Positions 32,225 through 43,597 of a DNA stretch of 64,000 nt are shown in pieces. Location: positions 15,314,001 through 15,378,000 of the forward strand of contig OX335655.1 in assembly GCA_946894095.1 (NCBI GenBank), given 5' to 3'. The translations under genes and the position numbers were made by a program. Source of the DNA: Incurvaria masculella. Its lineage: Eukaryota > Arthropoda > Insecta > Lepidoptera > Incurvariidae. The number at the start of each line of letters is the position of its first letter. Positions within the stretch are counted from its first letter, which is position 1. Under the pieces are notes generated by a model. That model was not told the DNA's origin, made no database searches, and saw only the letters and a program-made list of their open reading frames with translations.

Positions 32225-32445
32225 GGTATCGCGTCACTCGCTCGCCGCGGTTCCGGTGTGAACGGCGCGCCGCGGATTTTGGGCAGCAGCTGGCTGCTCC
32301 TCCCAGCTGCCGCCCCGCCCCGCCCCACCCCGCCCCGGCTCCGTAATGGACTCTTTCCGGACACCGTGACGCCTCCGCCGCGCCACCGCACCGGGCCGAG
32401 CTCGCTGCACCGTGACACCGGCAGTGACTGCAAAATTGGCACGAA
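32225..32445. promoter_or_regulatory. CpG-rich island
   Basis: GC-rich block containing CGCCCCGCCCCGCCCCACCC, a run of GC-box-like (GGGCGG-type) sites on the minus strand, and GGACACCGTGACGCCTCCGC. It is single-copy here. It could be a promoter, but I see no linked exon. Confidence 0.35.
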
Positions 32446-32460
32446 CTGTTCAATCGATCC

Positions 32461-32706
32461 AGGGGGTCCATTCAGGGCAAGAGTGAGTTCGAGTTCGGGA
32501 GTGAGTTAACCTAAAAATAGCTGGGAAATATATTATTATTTAAATACCGGAATCGTTATTTATACTTCTAACGTATTTACGGGACAGACCAGATTTTTAC
32601 CTAACTGTAATGATATTCAAAAAGTGTAGAAACATTAACTATTTAAAAAAGTGAGTTGATATTTAGTGACGAATTCGAACTCACTCTTGCTCTGAATGGA
32701 CCCCCA
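32461..32706. mobile_element. MITE-240 copy 2
   Basis: GGGGTCCATTCAGGGCAAGA at the left and TCTTGCTCTGAATGGACCCC at the right. It is collinear with the 28.5 kb copy at high identity. Confidence 0.88.
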
Positions 32707-33580
32707 GGACTTAATGCAAGGATCTCTCCTTCATATCCCTCATTCGTGCACGGAACATTCGGGCGCACACCCTAGAGTCATGGACCCCTTGCGGAGTTTC
32801 AAAATGATGACGGACCCCTTCCGAGCTCACCTGAGGGACAAATAGCGAGGCTTTTTTTAAAAAACACGACTTTATATTTATTAACACGTAAAAAGTAAAG
32901 ATACCTCTGGATTTTGTATGGATGGTGGTGCCTTTTTTTATTCGCGCGGCCATATACCAAAAATATAGTTATATTTATTAAGAATAATTTTACAAAGGAA
33001 ATTTTATATGACATGTTTATGCCTAAATGTAGTCCAAATTAACTTATAAGGGTCAGAAATTCAAATAAATCAATACGAAACAATCACTTACAACTTCTAA
33101 CCCTTATAACTTCATTCGGACAAAACCAATTTCGTTTACAACAATATTCTTAACGAAAATAACTAAGTTCGGTTGAAGGCCGCGCAAACAATAAAAACCT
33201 TGATAAAAAGCCAGCAATTTCGGGCAAGGTCCTTTGGTAGATCGTTCACGCACAGTATTTATTGTCATCGTATCAAACATGAAACCCCGCAAACATGCCA
33301 TGGACCCCTAGCACTCACCTCACGGACCCCCAAAGGGTCATGGACTCCAGGTAAGGAAACCCTTCCCTAGAGCCTGGACTAAGGTTCAGGCCACGCGCAG
33401 AGCATACGCGCAGGGCGCAGTTTATAGAAGCTGGCACCGGTTGCATAAAAGGCTGGTTACGATACCACTGCGTTGAGATAACGGATATTTATCATTTCCA
33501 ATTCCACAGATTCGGGAGGGTTGCACCACTAACTAAATATAAGGCGTTACGAAGAAGATTCTGCGGAGAGAAAGACCGTA
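32707..33580. other. Unresolved stretch with repeated GGACCCC motifs
   Basis: CATGGACCCCTTGCGGAG, GACGGACCCCTTCCGAGC, CATGGACCCCTAGCACTC and ACGGACCCCCAAAGGG occur at both ends of 32780-33350. They could be the shoulders of an undetermined element. No gene. Confidence 0.35.
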
Positions 33581-33585
33581 AGCAC

Positions 33586-33925
33586 CTGAAAATGTCGCCT
33601 CCCATACAAACGTAGTTTACTAATAATTTAAAAACCACTGTTCCAACTTACTTGATATTTGGTATCTAAAACTAGGCTACAAATATCTGTGTCTGCATGC
33701 CTTTGTTTTTTCGGTAAATGTATTCTGGGTCAAACCACAGAGAAAACAAAATTCGTATGAAGATTTTCTTTTTGCATTCATTTCATTCGGTTTGGATTTT
33801 TCAAAAAAACAAAAGCATGCAGACACAGATATTTGTTACCTGATATTAGATATTAAATATCAATTTAATTGGAATAGCGGTTTCCAAATTATTAGTAAAC
33901 TACGTTTGTATGGGGAGCATAGCTT
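33586..33925. mobile_element. MITE-H copy 1 (palindromic)
   Basis: Long inverted arms. Left: CCCATACAAACGTAGTTTAC through AAATATCTGTGTCTGCATGC (33602-33700). Right: GCATGCAGACACAGATATTT through GTAAACTACGTTTGTATGGG (33813-33915). The element is about 340 bp and has no ORF. Partial copies are at 27775-28340 and 39745-39935. Confidence 0.85.
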
Positions 33926-34436
33926 ACGGGCCGTTCTTAAGCATTAGAAATAAGATGCACATTGGAAGAACATTTGCGAGTATTTTAAGCGCCACGTGAC
34001 ACGTGAAATATTAAATCTATTTATACGGCAATCGCCTTGAGGGTCGTTCCGAGAGTTGCATGACGGGTTGCATCTAATTTATCACCTGGATTAGTCAAAC
34101 TTTTTAGGCGCCCCTCGAGATGTCATTTCTCTTTGTGCGTGTGTTGTTAAGACGAAAACACTGTATGCGTTTCTTGTATTCATGATTTCAGAGAAGTGTA
34201 GAGCGGCTTTTAAACAACTTTTAAGAACTAGGATGTGCCGCGCTTGCTAGGTCTATGAATGTGGGAAATGGAATTCTAGTTTCCGGTGGGCATGTGCTAG
34301 CAGGAGAGATATTTTTAAAAGCCATCACGAGGCGGTTCTGTTGTGGAGTTTTATTGGGAAAGTGTCGCAGCTCCTCAACCCGGCGATACCGGTCGTGTAG
34401 GCTTGGAGCGTGTTCGTGCAAATCCTGCCAACAGCA

Positions 34437-34669
34437 AGCAGCGGGTCTATTCCTGGCATTCAGTAATCAGGAATCAGGAACATTGGGTCTAGAAAACCGC
34501 TTTTTTAGCGATTTTCAAAGTGAGTTTTTATACGGAAAAGCTAGATTGATTAAAAAAACTATGCTCCGGAATATTTTCGCCAAGAAAATCGCTTTGAAAC
34601 CGCAACAAAAGCAGTTTTCTAGACTCAGGATTCCTGATTACGGAATGCTAGGAATAGACCTGCTGATGC
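34437..34669. mobile_element. MITE-C copy 2
   Basis: GCGGGTCTATTCCTGGCATT at the left, and GGAATGCTAGGAATAGACC then TGCTG at the right. The arms cover CAGTAATCAGGAATCAGGAA and TAGAAAACCGCTTTTTTAGC. It underlies a 146-codon chance frame at 34255-34695. Confidence 0.85.
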
Positions 34670-35200
34670 CGACCAGCGAGCGCCGAGAGTACTGAGAAAC
34701 CCTAGTTCTATCAAGATCCGGTAGGTTAGGGTTTCCAACCGACGCTTTTCGGCCTGGCGCCTTCATCGGCCGATGAACGGAGGCGTCACACGATGCAGCT
34801 CGTTCGAATGTTCACTTTTCAATGTGTAAGTTACTGTGTTTTGGGGGTGCTCTTTATCAATGCCTCGTGACAACGAACCGCACACATGTTTTCATTTTTT
34901 ATTCCGAATGAAAATAGCTCCGGAAGCTGCGGCCGAGGAATTAAAGGCAGATGATGCTCTCCATTCCCGTCCCTTGATCGTGGCCCTGACAAATTGCTCG
35001 GATGCGCCCCGTGGAAGAGCGATTCGTTTTTCAGACAAGACATATTTCGTTTAGGCGTGGCTATTAGTGCGGTTCATTAATATATGGTTTAAATAAAATA
35101 TGTTCTATGTAGGCATTAGAATTTGCAAGGAAAACGAATGTGGTTCAAAGTCCAATGTTGGCGTCTTAGGGGGAAGATTTAGTTGCATTTTCCAGATAAT
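34670..35200. other. No gene recognised
   Basis: Contains overlapping frames at 34836-35054 on both strands with no known motif. Short inverted phrases CCGATGAA/TTCATCGG near 34765 are noted. Confidence 0.4.
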
Positions 35201-35202
35201 TT

Positions 35203-35245
35203 TTAGGGTTCCGTACCCAAAGGGTGAAAACGGAACCCTAAAAAT
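35203..35245 (-). mobile_element. MINE-like terminal snippet
   Basis: About 43 bp of the MINE-like 3' end (TTAGGGTTCCGTACCCAAAG, then CGGAACCCTAAAAA). It reads as the terminus followed by a near-mirror of itself. Confidence 0.6.
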
Positions 35246-35271
35246 TATTAATTATTATTATACAATATACA

Positions 35272-35482
35272 ATTATTTGTTTATGCATATTTTCCTTATG
35301 TCTAGAAATCATATTACTTCCGATTTTTAATGTGAAAAATTTACTTTAAATAGATGATGGAATAAAAAAATATTAACAATCCATTATCAGTCTGGAGTTC
35401 TATTGGACATGCTGAGGCGTTTCACAACGTATTATTACATTTGTTTAAAGGTGCATTTGTATGGCGCGAGTACCTAGTCCTG
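35272..35482 (+). mobile_element. pB-MITE, 5'-truncated
   Basis: The right half of the 471-bp element from TTTGTTTATGCATATTTTCC to TTTGTATGGCGCGAGTACCTAG. The left end and left TTAA are absent. The right end is decayed. Confidence 0.75.
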
Positions 35483-35954
35483 GAGGTGTGTCGAAGCGTC
35501 AGCGTGCTCGAACATGCGACACGCGAACTTCGCGACTAACTCCTCCACCGGGGGCAATAATAATAGCGAAATAATTTGCTTGTGTTGCCCCCTAACAAGA
35601 TTACTTGCCACTTGTTTTTTTGCCACCCGAATATAAAAACCCCTACATCTGCCTCCGCCGCGCCGCCCCTCGCTCGCTAATGGGGCGAGGAAGCCCTTTC
35701 AGTGCCCTGCGGAGATCCACTTACCTTTCGGTGGTGCGTTCCTAAACATCCTTCCGATATGCCGTCGTCCTTTCATTTCATTTATTTTAACTTTTCAGTA
35801 GTCAAACTACACTAAATTACGTCAAAAACGGAATGATACTTTAATAAGTTTGGAGTTTGAGAGACTCTTAAATCGAAAAGATCATTTTCAACCCCTATCG
35901 TCCCGTTCGGTCGATGTCGACCTAGTTTTGGGGCGAATAATTGAATATTGAAAA

Positions 35955-36097
35955 ATTGTCCGAGTTGTCCATGCAGTTCAATGTAGCCGTGCTCAAAAAG
36001 GGAAGGTCCTGAAATGGCACCTAATTCCTTCGGGAATGTGGTGTATTGGACTAATATATAGGTAGTTGTGTGGTATTAGCCATCCATGTCAGCATAA
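35955..36097 (+). mobile_element. SINE-A 3' part, joined to an RTE tail
   Basis: CATGCAGTTCAATGTAGCCG to GCCATCCATGTCAGCATAAAA. It ends directly at the GTCA tail of the RTE fragment, so one inserted at the edge of the other. Confidence 0.75.
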
Positions 36098-36390
36098 AAA
36101 GAAGTCAGTCAGTCAGCGTGTTTGCGGCCACTGCTGGACATGCGCCTCTCCAATTTTTCTCCAGTCCTCCCGGCTCTCAGCGGTACGGAACCACTGCTTT
36201 CCGCCGACGCACTTGATGTCGTCGTCCCACCTGGCGGGTGGTCTTCTCACACTCCGTCTCCGTTCCTGTCCACGGCCGCCAGCGTAGGACACGGTTAATC
36301 CAATGGTCGTCGTCTCTTCGGCTGACATGGCCAGCCCACTGCCACTTGAGCTTAGCCACCCGGTGTCCAATATCGACTACTATGGGATTG
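36098..36390 (-). mobile_element. RTE-type LINE 3' end
   Basis: Minus-strand RT tail with KLKWQWAGHVSRRDDDHW and PPARWDDDIKCVGGKQWF, then EDWRKIGEAHVQQW. The GTCA tandem tail is at 36103-36117. It is closely related to the fragments at 1.1 and 59.3 kb but keeps more of the 3' end. Confidence 0.88.
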
Positions 36391-36409
36391 CCTTTAAAAT
36401 TATTTAACA

Positions 36410-36600
36410 GCGCATCAATGCGAGCGCTAATCGTAACGCAGCCACGAATTCATACAAAAAATGCGGCGCAAGCGCACCGTGTCGCGTCGCGCATGCGCCA
36501 AACTCCATCGAGTACTTCCTGCAAGCTGCTTCCGGCCCGCGGCGCGCGCGGCGGCCGTCTTGCCCTTCCCTGCGGCGCGAACTGTCAAAAGGAAACATAA
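36410..36600. promoter_or_regulatory. CpG-rich tract
   Basis: Rich in GCGCG (CCGCGGCGCGCGCGGCGG) with open frames on both strands. It follows the RTE fragment directly. It is not matched elsewhere in the window. No gene is supported. Confidence 0.3.
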
Positions 36601-36633
36601 AAAAAATCGCAATCCTGAAAGCTAAGGGTGTAT

Positions 36634-36777
36634 ATGCGTCCATGTAGATGGCGCCAGCTTATTTCTGTATTTTTTTAATCAGATTAAATACATAACCGAA
36701 TAATGTGCTCGCCACTACAGTTATTGTTTGTAGAAATACTACGAACGACTCTGGCGCCATCTACTTTGACGCTGCAT
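36634..36777. repeat. Inverted repeat around TAGATGGCGCCAG
   Basis: Arms CATGTAGATGGCGCCAG (about 36641-36657) and CTGGCGCCATCTACTTTG (about 36751-36768), extended by imperfect GCGTC/GACGC, enclose about 95 bp of AT-rich DNA. Possibly a small MITE. Confidence 0.6.
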
Positions 36778-36857
36778 TTACTTTCAATCAATTTATAAAA
36801 GCACTGAGTTAGCCTCAAGGAAGGCCTGAGGAGAAAAAATTAACACTCTTGGCTTCT

Positions 36858-37065
36858 AGGGGTCCATTCAGGGTAAGAGTGAGTTCGAATTCGGCACTAA
36901 ATGTCAACTCACTTTTTTTAATAGTTAATGTTTCCACACTTCTTGAACATCATTACAGTTAAGTAAAAATCTGGTCTGTCCCGTAAGTACGTTGGAAGTA
37001 TAAATAACGGTTCCATTATTTAAATAATAATTTATTTCCCAGCAATTTTTAGGTTAACCATGTTC
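36858..37065. mobile_element. MITE-240 copy 3, truncated
   Basis: AGGGGTCCATTCAGGGTAAG at the left, then the interior in reverse relative to copies 1 and 2, stopping at TTTTAGGTTAACCATG. The right terminus is missing. Confidence 0.8.
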
Positions 37066-37153
37066 TTCACACTATACCACGGGGTGGCGGTGACAAACCA
37101 GCGAAATATTAATTTTAATCAATATTTCATAAAAAAATATTTTACAAGGGGAA

Positions 37154-37420
37154 ATGGGTATATCGGGTAGCAAACACGCATTGCTTGAACTCGAGACCGT
37201 GTCAAAAGACGTCAACACCACGGAATTAAAACGAGCGAAGCATAAACCCACAGCACGCACTCGACGACGGGCAAACGCTATGCTGGCAAGGAATTTAAGA
37301 GACTACATTTTAAAATTGATGCTACCAGTCTTAACCTACAAAGATGTCGCGCAGCTACCCTCAGGAGAAAACAGTTTTCGAAATCAAAACATATCTGATT
37401 TTTTAAAATATTTTTTTTAA
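37154..37420 (+). other. Unassigned open frame of 88 codons
   Basis: The longest frame in this stretch that does not overlap a recognised repeat. It begins MGISGSK, which fits the N-myristoylation pattern MGxxxS, followed by a basic run (KHKPTARTRRRANAMLARN). I recognise no domain. There is no visible splice or promoter support, and chance is the default explanation. Confidence 0.2.
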
Positions 37421-37652
37421 TGCTAATAGTTAGTCGTGGCATGTTTTATTTAATTAGTGTTTCTCGTAAATGACTGAGTTGAAAAAGTTTTATTTTGCAT
37501 AATTTTTCATTATTAATGTTTCATTTTAAGGATTCAATATTCCAGTAAAGAAAAAATTTATTTGAAGATTGAGTTGATGAAATTTTAAAACATAGACGAC
37601 TAAGTTTGGTTAGATGTTGGCATTATTTAAACGAATTAACATCGTTAGTAAT

Positions 37653-38200
37653 ATTCCGGGAGGTCACGACATTTTTGGTCACGATAAGGTAAATGGCTGA
37701 ATCTGTGTTCATATGTTAGAGACCAACCCTCTGATGCTAAATATGGCGGTCTGCCCGTCCAATGTGGTTGCGTTTTCTAGATTGGCTATATTAAATAGAT
37801 GCTGGTATGTATATAATGTATATGTATATGTATATATGGAAACATTGATACCTATTAATTATACAACAATAACCAGACGGTTACTTAAGTATACCTAAAG
37901 TTATATTTGTAACCTAAATCGCCTATAACTACTAAATGCAACCAAAGATTTGTTCAGTTTTTGTATTGCTAAGCAAGTATGTATTGATACTTTCATGCTT
38001 TGTCATTTGCATCCATTTACCTTATCATATGTATTTTTTGTCACCATAACTACTTTTTCAGGCGCCTTATCTACGTAACGCAACCACTTGGAACAGGCAG
38101 ACTGACACATTTAGCGTCAGAGGGTTGTACTTTATCCTGTGAACCCAGTTTCAGCCATTTACGTTATCGTTACCATTTTTGTCGCGACCTCCTAGTCTAT
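37653..38200 (-). mobile_element. T560 TIR element copy 2
   Basis: Opposite orientation to the 12.0 kb copy. Ends ATTCCGGGAGGTCACGAC and GTCGCGACCTCCTAGTCTAT, with the CCAACCCTCTGATGCTAAAT and TTAGCGTCAGAGGGTTGTAC subterminal pairing. A 3-bp AAT flanks both ends. A GTATAT microsatellite lies inside at about 37815-37835. Confidence 0.85.
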
Positions 38201-39740
38201 AATGGAGTAGGTAATAGCTTTCCCTTCTTGTATGGGCCGACACGAAAAGTGAACCCTCTTAACGCTCTCTGGAGTGAGGGTTGAGTGGCGGGAGCGAAGC
38301 GTATTTTTGAAGAGCGGATGTGCTTTTTGCGGAGAAATAACCGTGACTGACAGCTTATTGCCACGACATTTAAGGGTTAAGCAGGCGTAACGGGCATTCG
38401 CTGAATTGTAATTATTTAATTTAACACTCTTCAGGTATTTTCCCGCATGAAAAAATACCATTATTTTTGGGGGGATTGTCACGTCCAAAAACTCAGCCGA
38501 TAGCGACAGAATGTTTAATAAAAATATTATATGAAATATATATAGCAGAAATAATAATAAAATGGAATCGAATCGTCCTCCTACTATTAAGGTTCCCGTG
38601 ATTCTATGATTTCGTCATGACGTTCGTTTGTATGTATGTTACAGACTTGCAAATGTCACGAGTTATATCCAAATGTTTCATGAAATAGTATAAAATAGAT
38701 TTGAAAATATATAATATACACATCTTGATAAAAAAATACATTTCTCACGAAGAAGATCAAGTTGCCCGATACTCATTTGCGGTTTTTCCAAGTTCGTTAA
38801 TTTTTAGTTCCGTGATTACGTTACATTATGTACCTTGGAAGGGAAAAGGGAACCGTTGAATAAATCTCACATGCCTCGGTCCGTTCAGTTCTTTCTCAGC
38901 CGTCATCTCGTCTGAATAAAAATATTCAATGGGCATACATGACAAGAAAAATGAGAAGTGATCTCATATATTTTTTTGTATGCTATTTAATCATAAAGAC
39001 ATGGGAGATATAGTTTAATATGTACTTAGATCTATTTTTTTATAAGTACATTTTTCCAAGATTTACGGGAAGTTACCGCTAAACAATGAAATTTTTATTA
39101 TGCGACCTTGCAATGAAAAATATATGTTTAATATTTTTTATATACACTTTTAATTGTAAATAATTTTAAAATACTATTTAGAAAGTAAATATACACCATC
39201 CACAATATAAATGTGTTTCTTACTATTTTAAATATGGGCGCGCTATATATTTGTTTAACAAAACATTTTTTTTACAGGTACGTACACAGCGGGACACAAT
39301 GGTGTGGAAACACGGGTCGCATTTCGTGAGTGTCGTCAGCTAATTCCCCTTAATCAAATTATGTAATCTCTAGGATTAAGGACACTAGTGTAATGTATGA
39401 ATACATTTGCGTGAGCTCAACATTTCATAATCTGTTAATAAGTTTCTAGCGATGCTATCGGCTCTGCCGCAAAATAAAAAGTTCTGCCTAAAATGTTCAC
39501 ACGCACCTATTTAAGAGTCGTCCATTGAGTCGGCTGTTTAGAACAGGGATCGATAAAAATCAGCGTTGTTGGGACACAAAAGCTAAGAGAAACTCTTATC
39601 TTGAGATCAAATACAAATTGAATTACAGAATTTGAAACATGATCGGTGTTAATTCTTAATATTAAGTGCGTTTTGAAGGCGATTTACGGTCTTGATATTG
39701 ATATTTGGTCTCAACGAATATCAGCACGTTTTTGTTTATT
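38201..39740. other. AT-rich stretch, no gene recognised
   Basis: No repeat matches in the window and no convincing frames. The 98-codon minus frame at 38192-38488 overlaps the T560 end and has no motif. Confidence 0.45.
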
Positions 39741-39744
39741 TTTA

Positions 39745-39935
39745 AATAAAAACATAACTTTTCTTTATTTTCTTTGGTTTAGTTAAGGAAACATATCTTA
39801 AAAAAAAACGTTGTGTTGCCTGATTTTAAATACCATATACCAAGTAAATTTGAACAGTGGTTTTCAAGTTATTAGTGAATGTATGGGGACTGTAATTTTC
39901 TGATGCTTACAGGAACACCTTAAAAGCTCATCAAG
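39745..39935 (+). mobile_element. MITE-H right-arm fragment
   Basis: GTTGCCTGATTTTAAATACC, GTGGTTTTCAAGTTATTAGT, and TGATGCTTACAGG. Only one arm remains. Confidence 0.5.
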
Positions 39936-40507
39936 TTATTATTGCATTATTGTTTTTCTCTGCTGAAGGAAATATACATTAACAATTACTCTAATCTACT
40001 TTTCGGCAATAGCACTTAGATCTTAGTACAAACTTGTAATCGTAAACTGATGTTGTATTATATATTACTCGAAAGCCAAATGAAAATCAATTAGAATAAA
40101 AACACTTTTAAGGCAATGTAATCTTTAGTTTTAAGAAATAACACATAATAGTGTCTCGTGTAAGTATCTGAATGTGAGGATGAAATTGGAATTCAATTCT
40201 AAATAAAGACAGGATTTTCCATATTTTTCGTGGATAAGTAATACATTTTTACAAATAAATTAAATGGTGACAAGACTCGGTCGGTCTCCCAAACTCTATG
40301 TGGCAATGCGTTGGCTCTATAACCGACCTTAAATTAGCCCTCAAACGGGAACGCGCTTTGCACAGCAAACAAATCTGCAGCCGATGCGATACCATCTGGC
40401 GCTGTGTGCACAAGGTGTCCTAGACGAATGTAGCTATTGAACTTTTTGCGACCAACGTGTGCGCGGCAGAAAATTGGGTCGCTCTAATACCTTACATGTG
40501 TCGATGG

Positions 40508-40551
40508 CTTTCACAACAAAGGCCGGCTGCTCCCGGCCTTTGTTGTGAAAG
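40508..40551. other. Perfect 19-bp hairpin
   Basis: CTTTCACAACAAAGGCCGG (40508-40526) and its exact reverse complement (40533-40551) are separated by only six bases. Such a perfect short stem with a minimal loop could be transcribed, could be a compact transposon remnant, or could be a recent fill-in artefact. There is no U-run terminator context. Confidence 0.8.
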
Positions 40552-40604
40552 GTGCGTGTGTGCTACTGCCAATGAAGTAGACAAGAGTGCGCCTGAGAGA
40601 ATCA

Positions 40605-40964
40605 GGGGGGCTACCATGGTAAATGACTCGCCAAGTCAATAGCAGGTGAGCAGGCAAAAGAGTGATTAAATCTGACATGTTGCAAATCGGACCGTGCCAA
40701 ATGATAAATTTCAATATACTTGGCCGTTCGACAGTTAGGGTCTCTTCCACCGTGTACTGATTAGCTTAATCCTCACATTAAAGGGCCTTTCCTACCATCC
40801 CGCAATCTATACCAGTACAATATAATCAGCACTTTAGTAATAAAGGCCCTTTAAGAGTCGTTTTAAACGTTTTAAACGCAATGCAAATGAACGTGAGATT
40901 AAATCACTCTTTTGCCTGTTCACCTGCTATTCACTCGGCGAGTTATTTACTATAGTAACCACCC
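40605..40964. mobile_element. MITE-G copy 2, carrying MITE-V
   Basis: Left GGGGGGCTACCATGGTAAAT, right ATTTACTATAGTAACCACCC. The inner arms CAGGTGAGCAGGCAAAAGAG / CTCTTTTGCCTGTTCACCTG pair. It is about 115 bp longer than copy 1, and the extra length includes MITE-V. Confidence 0.8.
40778..40853. mobile_element. MITE-V copy 1 (micro-element)
   Basis: About 76 bp with exact ends TTAAAGGGCCTTT and AAAGGCCCTTTAA. The interior CCAGTACAATATAATCAGCA matches the copy at 42933-43008. Very small, with no coding capacity. Confidence 0.7.
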
Positions 40965-41060
40965 AGGTAATCATAGGGAAGATATTTTCAATTGAATCGA
41001 CCTTCTGATGAAAATAATTTCGAATATGTTGAGTGATTATATTTACAAATGTTTTTCTGG

Positions 41061-41206
41061 TTAATTTGAGGTTACACAACGACATCTACATTGAAGCATT
41101 TAAAATAATATGAAAATATTTCCGTGCAGACGTTCGTCTGAAGTAGGATACGACCCTCCGACTTTTGGATATCATGTCCGCTGTCCTACCGCAGAGCTAT
41201 CCAGAC
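41061..41206 (-). mobile_element. SINE-X monomer with full tRNA-like head
   Basis: Reversed body (TTAATTTGAGGTTACACAAC, GTTCGTCTGAAGTAGGATAC) then the head on minus: A box TAGCTCTGCGGTAGGAC and B-box region GGGTCGTATCCTAC. It is the only copy in the window keeping a whole tRNA-like head. The missing 3' part of the body suggests internal deletion. Confidence 0.75.
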
Positions 41207-42455
41207 AATCAGAATTGACACTAGCTTCCCCTATCTACTACTAATAGTACTGTTTTCTATGTGTTTGTTTTGTCTGTGTAATGTTTTGATTGCTATGATT
41301 GAGATATCAAACCAATTGGTATCGGATGCTAGCAGTGTTTTTAATAACTAAATAATTACTCGGAACATTATATTAAATAGTTTAAATCTTAATTATAACG
41401 TCAATCATTGCCATTCTTCATTCGATCCCACTAGAAGCACTTATATTAGCATACGTATCCACAGACTCAGTCAAGCAAGATAATTATTTCCCTTATACTT
41501 TTTATTTCAATTGGTAAGACATAATAAGTCTCAATTTACCAGTCACAATGGTCGAGTGCCTAATTATGTCAACTGAATAATTCACTGCTTTCAACTGGGC
41601 CTATTCGACATTTCGAGCAATTACACCCAACCTTGCAACGTAGAGTTTCGGACACAATTACACTGAATTGAAACGGCAACTTTTACTTGGAGACTGTAAT
41701 TATCGTGTTATTAGGAGCATTTATAGAATTTCTAAGGAACACATTTTCCTATGAAGCGAAAAATTTTAAGAGGACCTGATGTTCTTTCAGTCTCTTGTTG
41801 GCAGAGTGGATCGGTATATTTTTGTATGTATGGTTGACGGTTTTCACATCAATTTGAAATTAAGCAGCGATAAACTCAATAAACTTAATGAAATTAATAT
41901 AAATGTGGGCTGATTCTAGCGGCCCATAGCCAAAATCGGATTTTGGTGACGACAGCAATTAGGTCGATATAACAATAATTGTAGTCCAGAAGAATAATTG
42001 TGAAGATTAGGAAATAAGCGATAAATTCGTTGTCATATGATGACGATGTATATTTAAATTGTTGTTTTAAAAAATACTCAAAATTAGTACTTGCATCCAT
42101 ACTCATATATGTTCAGGTATTATGTTCTTCGCAAAATATTATTTTCCTCAAAGTTAAGTAAGTGAGTGTATGAATTTCGAGTTGATAAATTATAAACAAT
42201 GTTTTATAAAGGAAATAGAAAAATTAATATAATTCAAATTGTTTCTACGTCTCTTTGAACCACCGTTTTATTAAAAATAATTCAATTAACATAAACTCGT
42301 GTCCTGCTTTAGATAAATGTATGTCTATCAGAAGATTGATTATGTTTTAATGTAAACATTGGATATATGTAATTTTATATACCCGAACGAATGATAATAA
42401 AATCAACGGATTATTAATCATTGTTAAGTAAATTGTTTTAAAAAATATCTTTTTA
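41207..42455. other. AT-rich stretch, no gene recognised
   Basis: I see no repeat copy, RNA gene or convincing open frame. Confidence 0.5.
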
Positions 42456-42456
42456 G

Positions 42457-42767
42457 TTAAAAAACCGGCCAAGTTCGGGTCGGACTCGCACACGAAGGGT
42501 TCCGTATCATCGTAAAAGATTGATTACAAAAAAATAACGTTTTTTTATGGGGCCCCCTTTTATTTTTTAATATTTTTTAATCTTACCTATTTGTTGTAGC
42601 GGCAAAATAAATACACACTCTGTGAAAATTTCAGCTGTCTATCTGTTACGGTTACTGAGATACAGCCCTGTGACAGACGGACGGACGGACTGACGGACGG
42701 ACGGACGGACAGCGGAGGCTTAGTAATAGGGTTCTGTTGGCACCCTTTGGGTACGGAACCCTAAAAA
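42457..42767 (+). mobile_element. MINE-like element, full length
   Basis: AAAAAACCGGCCAAGTTCGG head, a GACG array of about eight units with one GACT variant, and TTTGGGTACGGAACCCTAAA end. Confidence 0.9.
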
Positions 42768-42932
42768 GGGAAAACATAATTATTGAACGACCTCATTTTT
42801 TACGGTTTATTTAAAGTTTAGATTCTAAACTAACAAACTAAAGCTTAAATACCGTAATTTTCGCTCTTGAATTGGTTGTCGAAACAACGTTTCTAAATAT
42901 TTGCAACATTACCACTATTGGGGTCTCTCCCA

Positions 42933-43008
42933 CCAAGGGCCTTTCTTACCATCTCGCAATTTATACCAGTACAAGATGATCAGCACTTTAGTAATGAAGG
43001 CCCTTAAA
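42933..43008. mobile_element. MITE-V copy 2
   Basis: AAGGGCCTTTCTTACCATCT at the left and GAAGGCCCTTAAAG at the right. The interior GTACAAGATGATCAGCACTT matches copy 1. Both copies are preceded by GGGTCTCT(C/T)CCACC, so the true element may be longer. Confidence 0.65.
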
Positions 43009-43363
43009 GTGTGGATTAAAATAAATCAGGACTTGGTGAAAACCAGGCTTGCTCTATTCGAAAAACGCCGCAGTAAAGTCTACATTTGGAAGGCAAACAA
43101 ATAATCACCTAAATGCGCCTAAATATTGTATTTTCGTGCAGAACAAGATGGCTCCCGTGCGAATCGGAGAGGCGATAGTTATATATTATTCATGCTGCTT
43201 CAAGTGGCGGGCGAATCGTACGATGGGAAAGTTATGGAGAAATTTATCACTCACCCTGTTTCCTTATTCACTTTGTAACGATCTATGTAAGTACTTACAT
43301 GAATATTTCAGGAGTTAGGCCAATCGCTTACTGTTGTGGAATTGAGGGTGGAATAACTTACTT

Positions 43364-43504
43364 ATAAACACGTACACACATGCGCATGTATATTAAGCTC
43401 GTCTAGGCAGATAAACACGTACACACATGAGCATGTATATTAAGCTCGTCTAGGCAGATAAACACGTACACACATGCGCATGTATATAGAGCTCGTCTAG
43501 GCAG
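43364..43504 (+). repeat. 47-bp minisatellite, three units
   Basis: Units start ATAAACACGTACACACATG at 43364, 43411 and 43458, with a constant 47-bp period, and end CTCGTCTAGGCAG. They differ at two or three positions (GCGC vs GAGC; TTAAG vs TAGAG). A fourth unit begins and stops at 43505. Confidence 0.95.
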
Positions 43505-43597
43505 ATAAAAGGCAGAAGTTAACTTATAAGAAAACTTACGGTCTTTTATCACTGACCAGTCAACCTAGTCTTGTTCCTAGACAACTCCACTTTTCTA

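Noticed and set aside
34255..34695. 146-codon open frame
   Set aside because: Over half of it is the palindromic MITE-C. The other MITE-C copies have stops in this frame.
43364..43504. CRISPR-like array
   Set aside because: The 47-bp units are contiguous with no unique spacers, and the DNA is eukaryotic.
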